A DNA stretch of 64,000 bases. Origin: Candidatus Melainabacteria bacterium (GTDB lineage: Bacteria > Cyanobacteriota > Vampirovibrionia > Obscuribacterales > Obscuribacteraceae). Below the pieces are notes generated by a model. The model ran no database searches. It was given only the letters and a program-made list of their open reading frames with translations, and had not been told where the DNA came from. Location of the stretch: positions 4,836,001-4,900,000 of the forward strand of contig CP064963.1 of the NCBI GenBank assembly GCA_016699165.1. The letters are read 5' to 3'. Of the stretch, positions 8,632-17,043 are shown in pieces (within the stretch, counting starts at the first letter, position 1; each line of letters opens with the position of its first letter). Made by a program: the position numbers and the translations under genes.

Positions 8632-9403
8632 AGTCAGCAATCTACGAGTTTTCCATAGAACATCACCGATTGTCACCCAAGCGACACAGCTTCAAAAATA
8701 AGCATTACATGTTTTTGTTTGATCTAGACGAATTAGACGAGCTAGATCGTAATTTAAAATTATTTTCGCATCATGGGCGTGCACTGTTTAATTTCAGAAA
8801 TAGCGACTATTCCTATGCAGGCGATGATTCGGCAAGAAGTAAACTCAATCGTTTTTTACTGAACGAAAGTGCAATGTGCCGGTTGAAAAAGTATTACTAC
8901 TCACAAGTCCCAGACATTTGGGATACGTTTTCAATCCGCTTTCTGTTTACTACTGCTTTGACAAGAATGAAAAACTCAGTCTAGTGGTACCAGAAATTTG
9001 CAACACTTTTCACGAGCGAAAGTCATATTTGATCTGTCAAAATGACGATGCACAGACTAGTTTTAAAGCATGCTTTGCTAAAGAGTTTTATATCAGCCCT
9101 TTTACTAACTTGGACGATATATTGCATTTTGAATTCAGCGAGCCTGGCGAATTGCTAAATGTTCAAGTCACCACCAAGCGAAATGATCAGACTATTCTCA
9201 TTGCTTCAATGAGCGGGCGGCGTCGAGAACTAACTGATAGTGCGCTTTTAGATTGTATGCGCAAATATCCATTTAGTAATTTTTTGGTTTCAGCAGGCAT
9301 TCATGCTCATGCACTCCTGTTATGGTTAAAAGGTGTTCCTCACTTGAGAAAAGAATTGAACCCTCATTTGCAGACTAATATCTTGAGGAGAATGTCCAAG
9401 TGA
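8628..9403 (+). pseudogene. DUF1365 family protein, frameshifted
   Basis: From ATG 8628 the frame reads MKSAIYEFSIEHHRLSPKRHSF...FLFDLDEL, the usual DUF1365 N-terminus, but it leaves register near the T6 run at 8852-8857. One base added there joins the downstream frame containing the family hallmark VLLLTSPRHLGYVFNPLSVYYC and VVPEICNTFHERKSYL. Corrected length is about 258 aa, which is normal. DUF1365 proteins are encoded next to CFA-type methyltransferases and are implicated in unusual lipid formation; their chemistry is unknown. Overlap with the upstream gene is ATGA and with the downstream gene GTGA. Confidence 0.82.
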
Positions 9404-10629
9404 AAATGCTTCGACAACTGGTGCTGCAATCTCTGATTTCTATGCCGCAAGGAAATCTGGTGCTAACATTGCCCGATGGATCTGTTCATAAAAACGAGTC
9501 GCAAAGCCCCGGAGCAGATATTGAAGTTAATGTGAATTCTTGGACCTTTTTTGATCGGTGCATCAAATTTGGTGCCATAGGTTTTGCCGAATCATACATT
9601 AATGGAGAGTGGACCACCCCTGATTTGACCAAAGTTATAGAATGGTTTATTTCAAACGCCGATCAGTCGACTGTGATGGAAAGCTCTAAACGTCAGTCTG
9701 GATTTCTCAATCTTTTGCATTTGTTTAATAAGTTAGCGCATCAAATGAGACCAAACACCGTTGATATAGCAAAACTCAATATCCATGAGCATTACGACCT
9801 GGGGAATGAATTCTTTTCTTTGTTCCTCGATGATACCATGACATATTCAAGCGCAATATTTGCCGATAGCTCGCAAAGTTTGCGCGACGCACAATTAAAT
9901 AAATACGAATCGATTTGTCAAAAGTTACATCTTAAAGAAGGCGACCACATACTTGAAATCGGCTGCGGTTGGGCTGGCTTTGCTTGTTATGCAGCCGAAA
10001 AATACAAGGTGAAAATCACAGGTATAACAATTTCACAAGAACAATTTGATTTTGCTAAAAAAAGAGTGGCGGAGCAAGGACTCTCCGACCGGATTGAAAT
10101 TTTGTTGAAAGACTTCAGACATATGGATGGAAAATTCGACAAAATTGTTTCCATTGAAATGGTTGAAGCATTGGGCGACGGGCAGGTGGACACATTCTTT
10201 AAAGCCTGTTCTAAATTGTTGAAGAAAGATGGTCTGATAGGTATACAAATGATCTCGTCAGCCGACAGTCGCTATGACCAGTTAAAAAATAGTGTGGACT
10301 TTATTCAAAAACATATTTTTCCAGGCAGCCTTTTGCTATCCATCGAAAGAGTGGTGAGGGCTACCCACAAAACATCAGACCTTCAATTAGTAAGTCTTTG
10401 TGATTATGCTGAGAGTTACGCTCAGACTTTGTTTTTGTGGCGTCAAAATTTCTTGCAAGCAGAAGATGCCATAAAGGCACTAGGTTTCACCGATTCATTT
10501 ATTCGCAAATGGACATATTATTTTTGTTATTGCCAAGCTGCGTTTGCCAAAAGACAAATCGGTTTATTACAAATCGTTTTGAGCCGACCTAACAACAAAG
10601 AGCTGGCAGAAGCGAGGGCAATACAATGA
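9400..10629 (+). CDS. Cyclopropane-fatty-acyl-phospholipid synthase family methyltransferase
   Basis: 409 aa SAM-dependent methyltransferase acting on unsaturated acyl chains of membrane lipids. Visible features: HEHYDLGNEFFSLFLDDTMTYSSAIF (substrate-side motif of the family), the SAM motif I ILEIGCGWAGF, and GITISQEQFDFAK. Start GTG 9400 is chosen because GAGGAG lies nine bases upstream and the GTGA overlap matches the other junctions; ATG 9406 is an alternative. Product could be cyclopropane, methyl-branched or methylene acyl chains; the sequence does not decide. Confidence 0.9.
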   Translation: MKMLRQLVLQSLISMPQGNLVLTLPDGSVHKNESQSPGADIEVNVNSWTFFDRCIKFGAIGFAESYINGEWTTPDLTKVIEWFISNADQSTVMESSKRQSGFLNLLHLFNKLAHQMRPNTVDIAKLNIHEHYDLGNEFFSLFLDDTMTYSSAIFADSSQSLRDAQLNKYESICQKLHLKEGDHILEIGCGWAGFACYAAEKYKVKITGITISQEQFDFAKKRVAEQGLSDRIEILLKDFRHMDGKFDKIVSIEMVEALGDGQVDTFFKACSKLLKKDGLIGIQMISSADSRYDQLKNSVDFIQKHIFPGSLLLSIERVVRATHKTSDLQLVSLCDYAESYAQTLFLWRQNFLQAEDAIKALGFTDSFIRKWTYYFCYCQAAFAKRQIGLLQIVLSRPNNKELAEARAIQ

Positions 10630-11432
10630 GCGAAATTGCATTTAGTTATACCATCGTAGCCGTCATGGCATCGGCAATGATGACTTTGGCTTGGTTGGCG
10701 CATCTCAAGTATAAGAATGCATCATTGGGCGATATTCCCTGGTGCTTTGGCAATATTGTTTTCTTCGCCGCACTTACCCAATATCATCATAATTGGTCCA
10801 CCGCGCACATTGTATATCTTTTGATCATTACACTCTGGAGCGCAAGACTAGGCATCTATTTGACCGGCAGAATTTTCAAAGACCCTTACAAAGAAGATGA
10901 TAGATTCAAGAAAATCAGAAGTGATGTCAAAAAGAACGAAGGTCTAATATTCTTTGGACTGTTTCAGTTTCAAGCTTTTTTGCAAATCTTACTTTCGTCT
11001 TGCTATGTGGTTTGCGCTATGGATTCGGGACTGCATATTGGTTTGGCACAAATATTTGCTCTCTTTTTGTTTATCATTTCGTTTATTTTGCAATGGATTG
11101 CCGATTTTCAATTAGCCGATTTTTCTCGTCACAATCATAATCAAAAGTCTGTCTGCGACAAAGGACTCTGGAAATATTCACGACATCCAAACTATTTTTT
11201 TGAGTGGTGCATCTGGTTGTCTCTGGCCATTTTTGCTCTCAATTCGCCACTAGCTTTGTTGGCCTTTTTAAGTCCACTCGTTATTTATGTGGTGCTTACG
11301 CAGATATCGGGCGTTAAGCTCAGTGAGGAAGTGTCACTTGCTAAGCGCGGCGAAGCATACAAAGAGTACATGAGTCGAACGAGCAGTTTCTTTCCACTTC
11401 CTGCAAAAACGGCTAAAAGTGAGAAACGATGA
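10626..11432 (+). CDS. DUF1295 family membrane protein (steroid-5-alpha-reductase-like)
   Basis: 268 aa with about six or seven hydrophobic segments. The C-terminal signature GLWKYSRHPNYFFEWCIWLS is typical of DUF1295 and related steroid 5-alpha-reductase/isoprenylcysteine methyltransferase-like proteins. These act on lipids in the membrane using NADPH or SAM. It starts in an ATGA overlap with the preceding CFA-type gene and ends in one with the following CFA-type gene. It may reduce or isomerise an intermediate of the acyl-chain modification. Confidence 0.87.
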   Translation: MSEIAFSYTIVAVMASAMMTLAWLAHLKYKNASLGDIPWCFGNIVFFAALTQYHHNWSTAHIVYLLIITLWSARLGIYLTGRIFKDPYKEDDRFKKIRSDVKKNEGLIFFGLFQFQAFLQILLSSCYVVCAMDSGLHIGLAQIFALFLFIISFILQWIADFQLADFSRHNHNQKSVCDKGLWKYSRHPNYFFEWCIWLSLAIFALNSPLALLAFLSPLVIYVVLTQISGVKLSEEVSLAKRGEAYKEYMSRTSSFFPLPAKTAKSEKR

Positions 11433-12472
11433 CTGTTTACGACTTGATTAGCGCGGGATTGCTGCCAGATTTTGTCATTCGATTCGGCATTAGACAAATG
11501 CTCAAAGCCAAGCTCGAAGACTTTAGAAGTTTGTCGACAGATGCTGGCAAAGAAAAATTTATGCAGTTTGTGGAAGAATTGAAGACCAGTCCAATAGCTT
11601 TGCATACAGACACTGCAAATAAGCAACACTATGAGCTACCGGCTGAATTTTTCCAAACAGTGCTTGGACACCGGCTCAAATACAGCAGTGGTTATTGGTT
11701 GAATGTGGATAATGCGACGCTCGATTCAGAGAACTTAAATAAAGCCGAAGACTCTATGCTAGATTTGTATTTGCAGCGAGCCCAAATTAGAGATAATCAA
11801 TCGGTGCTTGATCTCGGCTGTGGTTGGGGTTCTTTCTGCTTATATGCAGCATCTAAATTTCCAAAAACGAAATTTACCGCATTGTCCAATTCAAATGTAC
11901 AGCGTAAGTACATTTTGAATCGCGCCACTGAATTGAATTTGTCAAATTTGTCTGTGATTACAGGTAATGTAGCCGAGATTGAAATGGAGCAATCATTTGA
12001 TCGAGTGGTATCAATTGAAATGTTTGAGCACATGAAAAACTACGAACTTTTAATGGCTAAAATTTCTCGATGGTTCAATAAAGACGGGAAGCTGTTTTTG
12101 CATATTTTTACCCACAAAAACTTTACTTATCACTTCGAAAACATAGATGGCAACGACTGGTTGACTGAAAACTTTTTCACCGGTGGCACCATGCCCAGTG
12201 ACGATTTGCTTTTATACTTTCAAAATGATCTCAAAATAGAATCTCACTGGAGAGTTGATGGCAGACACTATAGAAATACTGCCAATGCATGGCTCAAAAA
12301 GATGGATCAAAATAAAACCAATTTGCAAAGCCAATTTGAAACAACCTATGGCGCTGAAAATTACCAAAAGTGGTGGAATTATTGGCGTTTGTTTTTTCTT
12401 GCTTGCGCCGAACTCTGGGGATACAAGAACGGCGACGAATGGATGGTTTCTCATTATCTCTTCAAGAAGTAG
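11429..12472 (+). CDS. Second CFA-synthase-like methyltransferase
   Basis: 347 aa SAM methyltransferase, shorter and divergent from the one at 9400-10629. SAM motif I is VLDLGCGWGSF; SIEMFEHMKNYE and the N-terminal HYELPAEFFQTVLG fit the CFA family. It closes the lipid operon, 16 bases before a convergent gene. Two different CFA-type enzymes in one operon suggest two successive methylations, or one methylation at each of two positions, rather than redundancy. Confidence 0.86.
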   Translation: MTVYDLISAGLLPDFVIRFGIRQMLKAKLEDFRSLSTDAGKEKFMQFVEELKTSPIALHTDTANKQHYELPAEFFQTVLGHRLKYSSGYWLNVDNATLDSENLNKAEDSMLDLYLQRAQIRDNQSVLDLGCGWGSFCLYAASKFPKTKFTALSNSNVQRKYILNRATELNLSNLSVITGNVAEIEMEQSFDRVVSIEMFEHMKNYELLMAKISRWFNKDGKLFLHIFTHKNFTYHFENIDGNDWLTENFFTGGTMPSDDLLLYFQNDLKIESHWRVDGRHYRNTANAWLKKMDQNKTNLQSQFETTYGAENYQKWWNYWRLFFLACAELWGYKNGDEWMVSHYLFKK

Positions 12473-12488
12473 AAGCGATCATGAAATA

Positions 12489-13595
12489 CTAGTTACTTGC
12501 CAGTTCCTTTCGATCGCCTTGATGCAAGGCGCAATATACAAGATCGCGAATTTCATTGGCTTGCTTGCTGTTTAATGTGAGCACTGGATCTCGAATAACC
12601 AAACGCAAAAGAATATTCTTTTGTCGCTCCTTCATTCCCATTCGAGTATGTGCCTCTGGTGGCAAATCAGAATATGGTGTCTCGCTAATAATCTCGATGC
12701 TTTCAAGGCGCGAGGCATGTTCTGGTGATGCCTGGCGAATCTTGTCACCAAGTTCTTCGGCAGTCAACTCTTCATCGACTGCGATAGATAAGTCTCTTCG
12801 AACTGGTGGCTGATTTGATACCATTACATATGTACTTAGATCGAGCATTTGACTCTGCACTCGCTCATCGCTAGAGCGCAAAAGCCTGATGTCATCAATA
12901 GATTTGCGTAGCATCAAGATTCGGTCCAAACCTAATCCCATGGCAAGACCTGTAGCATCAAGCCCCGCTTCATGGATAACAGAGAGTGAAGCAAGCCCGC
13001 ACTCGCCAATTTCAATCCAATTTTCATTTACACGAACATCAATTTGTAGTCCGTTTGTGGTGTATGGATGCGGTGATGTGACTGTTCTATACTCACTGCC
13101 AGGAAGTGCGGCATTTACAATTTCGCGAATCATTTCATGCAAATGTTCGATGCTCATTTTATTTTTGCATATGCGCCACAAGTCCAGGTGATGCGGCTCT
13201 GCAGAGTGTATTTTGTCTATGGTGTCACGACGATAAACCATGCCGGGGCATACAAGCAAAATATCTTCAGGAGGATCATAGACTAAGCTTCGCAAGAGCC
13301 CAGGTATCATGGCGCTTGTATGCGCGCGAAGCATCACCTGCGGTGTTAGGTAGCGAGTGTATCGAACATCGCGCACCACGCCTTCGGGTGGGTAACCAAG
13401 CCGGTCGTAATTGTCCTCGACCGACACCACAGGGCTGCCGCGATATATAATTCTTTTGCATTGCCAGAGGCGCGCAAGTGCTGTGTGAATTTCTTCTACG
13501 ATGAGCTGCATTGCATGCGGACCTTGCAGTGGATCAGAAAGGTCGCGCAAATGAAGGGCGCGCTCAAGTGCGCCCGAGGTAATAGGTGTAATCAT
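12489..13595 (-). CDS. Stand-alone PheRS-alpha-like class II ligase with FDX-ACB domain
   Basis: 368 aa. The class II catalytic core is present: motif 2-like GMVYRRDTIDKIHSAEPHH and motif 3-like GLAMGLGLDRILMLRKSIDDIR. After about residue 270 comes a ferredoxin-fold anticodon-binding-like domain (PPVRRDLSIAVDEELTAEEL...LLRLVIRDPVLTL). The core-plus-FDX-ACB layout is that of monomeric mitochondrial PheRS, not of bacterial PheS/PheT. Such single-chain PheS relatives in bacteria have, as I recall, been called PheS-related mystery ligase (SrmL). It could charge tRNA-Phe or be a paralogue with another substrate. GGAG lies seven bases before ATG, and a structured terminator-bearing leader sits just upstream. 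Confidence 0.8.
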   Translation of the reverse strand: MITPITSGALERALHLRDLSDPLQGPHAMQLIVEEIHTALARLWQCKRIIYRGSPVVSVEDNYDRLGYPPEGVVRDVRYTRYLTPQVMLRAHTSAMIPGLLRSLVYDPPEDILLVCPGMVYRRDTIDKIHSAEPHHLDLWRICKNKMSIEHLHEMIREIVNAALPGSEYRTVTSPHPYTTNGLQIDVRVNENWIEIGECGLASLSVIHEAGLDATGLAMGLGLDRILMLRKSIDDIRLLRSSDERVQSQMLDLSTYVMVSNQPPVRRDLSIAVDEELTAEELGDKIRQASPEHASRLESIEIISETPYSDLPPEAHTRMGMKERQKNILLRLVIRDPVLTLNSKQANEIRDLVYCALHQGDRKELASN

Positions 13596-13640
13596 TATAC
13601 TCTCCGGAATTAATCGAATTAATGTGATTTAGGTGCAAAC

Positions 13641-13669
13641 AAAAAATCCCCGCTTCTCAGTAGCTGGGG
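13641..13669 (-). terminator. Rho-independent terminator/attenuator before the PheRS-like gene
   Basis: Minus-strand CCCC, bulged A, GCT, seven-base loop, AGC, GGGG, then A and six T. It lies about 46 bases upstream of the start codon at 13595 and in the same orientation, so it would terminate transcription entering that gene unless overridden. Confidence 0.7.
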
Positions 13670-13746
13670 AGTATGTTCAGACATCAATTCGCAAATTCGT
13701 GCGCTAGAGCCGACGATAACTAACACCCAGACTTCAGGAGTCGGGG
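13648..13746 (-). ncRNA. Structured leader or small RNA upstream of the PheRS-like gene
   Basis: On the minus strand three hairpins lie in series before the PheRS-like gene: H1 (13726-13746: CCC/GGG and GACT/AGTC around a five-base loop), H2 (13690-13703: CGCA and TGCG around six bases) and H3, the terminator listed separately. The 298-base divergent gap holds no ORF of note. The arrangement fits a transcription-attenuated leader or an independent small RNA ending at H3. The T-box consensus was not found, and I see no clear Phe-rich leader peptide. Confidence 0.4.
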
Positions 13747-13893
13747 TTTCTAAATCGTTTTGTGATCGGCAATAACAAATTCATGACTGGTCTCAAAATG
13801 GTGACTATTTAAACATACCCAAACTTTACCGATTTGGCAACATAAATCTGCGATACAATTTTAGGCAACTAAAGCACGCCAAAGGAAAAAACA

Positions 13894-14697
13894 ATGAATA
13901 GCAAAGGTGAATTCCTTCCTTCCAATACGTTCAGGATTGAGCGCCTTGTGCCGGGTCCTATCGAGCTGGTCTTTGACCATTTTGCTAAATCAGAATTATT
14001 TAGTAAATGGCTGATGAAATGCTCAATTCAGCCTGAGCTTGGCGGACTCATTACGCTTCAAGTTGACCCAGTTCCTCCTGGCACCCACGACACAGACCAG
14101 ATAGAACCGCATGTATGCTGGATTCGCGGACTCATAAATGAATTCGATCCGCCGCATGTTCTTGCATTCTCCTGGAATGAATCAAGTTACAACGCTGCGA
14201 CGCACTTCAAAATTGAATTAGCCGAGCGCGACGGGCAGGTTCATCTTGTATTGACGCATAGCCACCTCAATCCCGAGGTGATGGCTGCTGTTGCTGCTGG
14301 TTGGCATACGCATCTTGAGTCGATGATCGCTCTGGTCAAAGGCGAAGAGATACCTGACTTCACCAAAACTTTCGAGCGCCTTTTGGCAGAGTATCGTGTG
14401 ATATTGGCTGGTGCATCAGTTGTTGTCGTCACCGCTACCGCGACACCAGCGGTGGCATCAGATTTGAGCAGCGATGCTTACAAAGCTGTCAGCACTCATC
14501 GACAAGAGTTATTGATCAAATACGATTCTGTATGGAAAGACGCTGACCATCTGCAGTCGGACATAAATATTCTTGAGCGAGCAAATGAGCGCGACGAAAA
14601 ATCTATAGATATTTTGTATCGCGACTTGAAAGAGAAGAAAGATTCTTTGCGAAAGATCGAATTGGATATTCGCGATTTAGATAAGGTGCTGAGTTAG
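13894..14697 (+). CDS. SRPBCC (AHSA1-like) protein with C-terminal coiled coil
   Basis: 267 aa. Residues ~10-155 match the SRPBCC/AHSA1 (Aha1 C-terminal-like) ligand-binding fold: FRIERLVPGPIELVFDHF, KWLMKC, FDPPHVLAFSW, and the final helix VAAGWHTHLESMIALV. After a hydrophobic Ala/Val/Thr stretch (about residues 170-190) comes a charged coiled coil to the end (LQSDINILERANERDEKS). The extra coiled coil is unusual for the family. AAGGA lies seven bases before ATG. The substrate of the hydrophobic pocket is unknown. Confidence 0.8.
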   Translation: MNSKGEFLPSNTFRIERLVPGPIELVFDHFAKSELFSKWLMKCSIQPELGGLITLQVDPVPPGTHDTDQIEPHVCWIRGLINEFDPPHVLAFSWNESSYNAATHFKIELAERDGQVHLVLTHSHLNPEVMAAVAAGWHTHLESMIALVKGEEIPDFTKTFERLLAEYRVILAGASVVVVTATATPAVASDLSSDAYKAVSTHRQELLIKYDSVWKDADHLQSDINILERANERDEKSIDILYRDLKEKKDSLRKIELDIRDLDKVLS

Positions 14698-14784
14698 TTC
14701 TCCCGCAAAACAGGAAATACCCTATAGCCCCAGGCGGGTTGCTCTGCCAATATGTCATTGGACATCAAATGCGGGTGAGCCGGT

Positions 14785-15597
14785 ATGAGACTGATCAGGT
14801 TATGGTTACTGACCGCTTTTGCTTTGGCAACAAGCTTTGCGAGCAGTTCTCTCGCCCAGGTGAAGGCCGATGGTAATCTGCTAGAAGCTTATAAAGCTGA
14901 CTTACAAAGGCGGGTTATGCGCAGCTATTTTCCCCCTAAGTGTATGTCGCCTGGATTGACCCAAGTGGCATTCAGCATCGAGAAAAACGGTGGGATAACA
15001 TGTGTCAAACTGAAGAAGAGTTCGGGTTGTCCTTTATACGATAGATCGGCTCTGGAGGCTGTTGAGCGTGCGGTGCCCTACAAGCCTTTGCCCGACGACC
15101 GTGCTAATTTAAATGTGGCAGTCAATTTCGACATGGGCAGGATTTGGAGCAAGAAATCGGTGGTCACAATTTTGGACGGACCGTTGAAGAAATCGGATAG
15201 CACGCCCAATACGAAGTCGGCTGATATGTTGACACAAAAACGAACCGTAAAGAATTTATGTCAGGCACTGCGCGATGGAGATTTTGCCAGAGCGCAAATG
15301 GATATTTCGGGTATTCCTCAAGAAGGCAAAGATTTGCTTGTTCGAGTGTTGTTTCGCCAGATTGAAACTTATGTAGAAACGCCTGGCATGAAAGATTCGG
15401 ATAGTATCACGATAATTCTAGATAGTACTGTTTATCTCAAAGCGGAAAGTCGAGACAAATTGAAAGAGGCTTCCAAGCCTGTGCTCGAAATGTTGAAGGC
15501 GCGCAAGTCAAACGAAGAGTTGAAAACGAATAAAGAGTTTTTGACTGCGCTTGCTGATTTTTTTGAGAAGGTGGAAGAAAGTGCTGTTTATGAGTGA
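14785..15597 (+). CDS. Secreted TonB-C-like protein
   Basis: 270 aa with a signal peptide (LIRLWLLTAFALATSFASSSLAQ). The following domain has the TonB C-terminal pattern: VAFSIEKNGGITCVKLKKSSGCPLYDRSALEAV, then PYKPLPDD. No N-terminal transmembrane anchor or Pro-rich linker of true TonB is seen. The C-terminal half is helical and charged. It may be a periplasmic adaptor rather than an energy transducer. A second TonB-C-like protein is at 51388-52098. Its end overlaps the convergent exonuclease gene by ten bases. Confidence 0.65.
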   Translation: MRLIRLWLLTAFALATSFASSSLAQVKADGNLLEAYKADLQRRVMRSYFPPKCMSPGLTQVAFSIEKNGGITCVKLKKSSGCPLYDRSALEAVERAVPYKPLPDDRANLNVAVNFDMGRIWSKKSVVTILDGPLKKSDSTPNTKSADMLTQKRTVKNLCQALRDGDFARAQMDISGIPQEGKDLLVRVLFRQIETYVETPGMKDSDSITIILDSTVYLKAESRDKLKEASKPVLEMLKARKSNEELKTNKEFLTALADFFEKVEESAVYE

Positions 15598-16100
15598 CTC
15601 AGTTCGTCTCCATAAATAAGGCGAAGAAATAAACGTGCAATATTTTGGGAATCATCAGCTCCAGAATGTAAGCGTCCTTCAAATTCCATTTCAAATTTTT
15701 TTAGCATCGCCTCCAAACTGAAATTGATATCCTTGCCAGTGATTAAAGCAAATAGAATTGAAACATTTAACCGATGAGGGCTAAAGGAAGCAGTAAACGT
15801 TTCCTCCAAGAATGATATTTCATTGCTACTGTCCGAGATTAGTAACCTATTTGCGAATCCATAAACAAGTAATCTGCGCAGAGCTTCTTCCTTTTCAATT
15901 CCTTGCTTTTTTAATTTTGCAGAAGACCAGCCAGTAAGTCGCTGAATTTCAGGTGAGATTTCAAAATCAGGTTTGATGGGAATGCTGTAAGTTTCAATGA
16001 TTTTCCGTTTTTCTAAATTTACGGTAGTGATACCAATTTCAATCAATCTGCCGTTGTCATGCTCGATATCAACTACGTTTGCGATTTTTGAGAGATTCAT
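15588..16100 (-). CDS. DEDDh 3'-5' exonuclease-like protein
   Basis: 170 aa, a compact DnaQ/RNase T-type exonuclease. The first acidic motif is Asp11-Ile-Glu13 (VVDIEHDNGRLIEIG); the last is H145 with D149/D150 (HSGADDSQNIARL), the HxAxxD pattern of the DEDDh class; a middle Asp90 lies in LLISDSSNEISFL. It would remove nucleotides from a 3' end of RNA or DNA with two metal ions. It lies 22 bases after a RelE-like toxin gene on the same strand, as third gene of an apparent toxin-antitoxin operon. Confidence 0.75.
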   Translation of the reverse strand: MNLSKIANVVDIEHDNGRLIEIGITTVNLEKRKIIETYSIPIKPDFEISPEIQRLTGWSSAKLKKQGIEKEEALRRLLVYGFANRLLISDSSNEISFLEETFTASFSPHRLNVSILFALITGKDINFSLEAMLKKFEMEFEGRLHSGADDSQNIARLFLRLIYGDELSHS

Positions 16101-16122
16101 AATTGTTACTCTCCAATACTTA

Positions 16123-16434
16123 CTATTGTCGACCCGCTATTTTCCTTAATTCTCGAACATCGTAGGTGTCACTATCTCGTTTTCTGAAAGCCAAAATAAC
16201 TACCTGTTTTTTCTTACTATCTAACGAAAAGAACATTCGGTAGTCCCCTACCCTTCTCTTGTATATGGGCAGTTCAGACTCTAGTTTAGTGATTCTATCG
16301 GCGCCTTGCGTGGGCTTTTCGCTTAATCTGAGAATCGGATCTTCAAATAGCAGGCGAATCGAATTGTCCAGTTTTCCAAATTCTCGGCCGGCTGCAGGAA
16401 CAAATTCGACGCCGTATTTATTACCCCATTCCAT
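16123..16434 (-). CDS. RelE/ParE-family toxin
   Basis: 103 aa, the usual length. The pattern FVPAAGREFGKLDNSIRLL...ITKLESELPIYKRRVGDYRMFFSLD...VVILAFRKRDSDTY follows the RelE/ParE fold: helical start, then strands with the R-x-GDYRMFF core that corresponds to the mRNA-cleavage site in RelE. It overlaps the upstream MerR-like gene by 14 bases and precedes an exonuclease gene. The target (ribosome-bound mRNA or gyrase) cannot be told from sequence. Confidence 0.82.
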   Translation of the reverse strand: MEWGNKYGVEFVPAAGREFGKLDNSIRLLFEDPILRLSEKPTQGADRITKLESELPIYKRRVGDYRMFFSLDSKKKQVVILAFRKRDSDTYDVRELRKIAGRQ

Positions 16435-16933
16435 ATTTTCTCAGCAAATCTTTTGCTGGAATGAGTTTTTTTACGTTTAAACGCTCTGAAAGTGTACTAT
16501 CTAAATCAATAACTTCCCGACGCATGGATTCCATTTTTTTTCCTACCGGGATAATGTGCAGAAGGTTTTTTCCGACCAGTTGTCCAAATTCGCTCATATT
16601 AACGAGCGTGTGTTGTTGCGGGTCTTCACCTAAATATAGAATTTGTTGGCGATCAGAGCGAACGTACAATTGAATGTTTGTAAGGTCATGATTGGGATCA
16701 ATGTCTTTTAAATAGTCTCGAGCTTTTTTTACATTTTTGACTTTGACACCATTATCTTTCAATAACTTAATAAGTCGAAGCATCAAAAGCTCTGAAAATG
16801 AATATACGAACGAACCGGTTTTATCCTTTTTCGGTGCCACCACTTTTTGGGAAACCAACCATTTGATTTCGCCTTTCGATAGTCCGCAAAAATCGGAAGC
16901 CATATCTAAAGCAAAACCGGTAAAAAGTTTCAT
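16421..16933 (-). CDS. MerR-like HTH protein, probable antitoxin
   Basis: 170 aa. Residues ~13-75 look like a winged helix of MerR type: CGLSKGEIKWLVSQKVVAPKK, then YSFSELLMLRLIKLLKDNGVKVKNVKKARDYL. The C-terminal part (EFGQLVGKNLLHIIPVGKKMESM) would serve dimerisation or toxin neutralisation. It is encoded first in a three-gene operon with a RelE-like toxin and an exonuclease, the typical place of an autoregulating antitoxin. Confidence 0.7.
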   Translation of the reverse strand: MKLFTGFALDMASDFCGLSKGEIKWLVSQKVVAPKKDKTGSFVYSFSELLMLRLIKLLKDNGVKVKNVKKARDYLKDIDPNHDLTNIQLYVRSDRQQILYLGEDPQQHTLVNMSEFGQLVGKNLLHIIPVGKKMESMRREVIDLDSTLSERLNVKKLIPAKDLLRKYGMG

Positions 16934-16981
16934 TTAAGCGCGCCTTTAGCTATATTCCAGGGAATCAAAATACCATACGTT

Positions 16982-16992
16982 TATACAGTATA
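16982..16992 (-). promoter_or_regulatory. Candidate operator upstream of the MerR-like/RelE operon
   Basis: Perfect 11-bp palindrome TATAC-A-GTATA about 50 bases upstream of the start at 16933, in an AT-rich stretch with further ATAC/GTAT half-sites nearby (16974-16977). The position suits autoregulation by the MerR-like protein. No confident -35/-10 pair was assigned. Confidence 0.35.
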
Positions 16993-17043
16993 TCATTTTT
17001 CAAATCTCTGCAAGCGTGGTTAGATGGTAAATTGAGAGCTACG

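Noticed and set aside
8598..8984. DUF1365 frames treated as two separate genes
   Set aside because: The family motif order and normal length are restored by one base at the T6 run, so they are one broken gene.
13641..13746. Leader as IS200/IS605 end or omega RNA
   Set aside because: No TnpA or TnpB gene nearby and no recognised end sequence; attenuator or small RNA is simpler.
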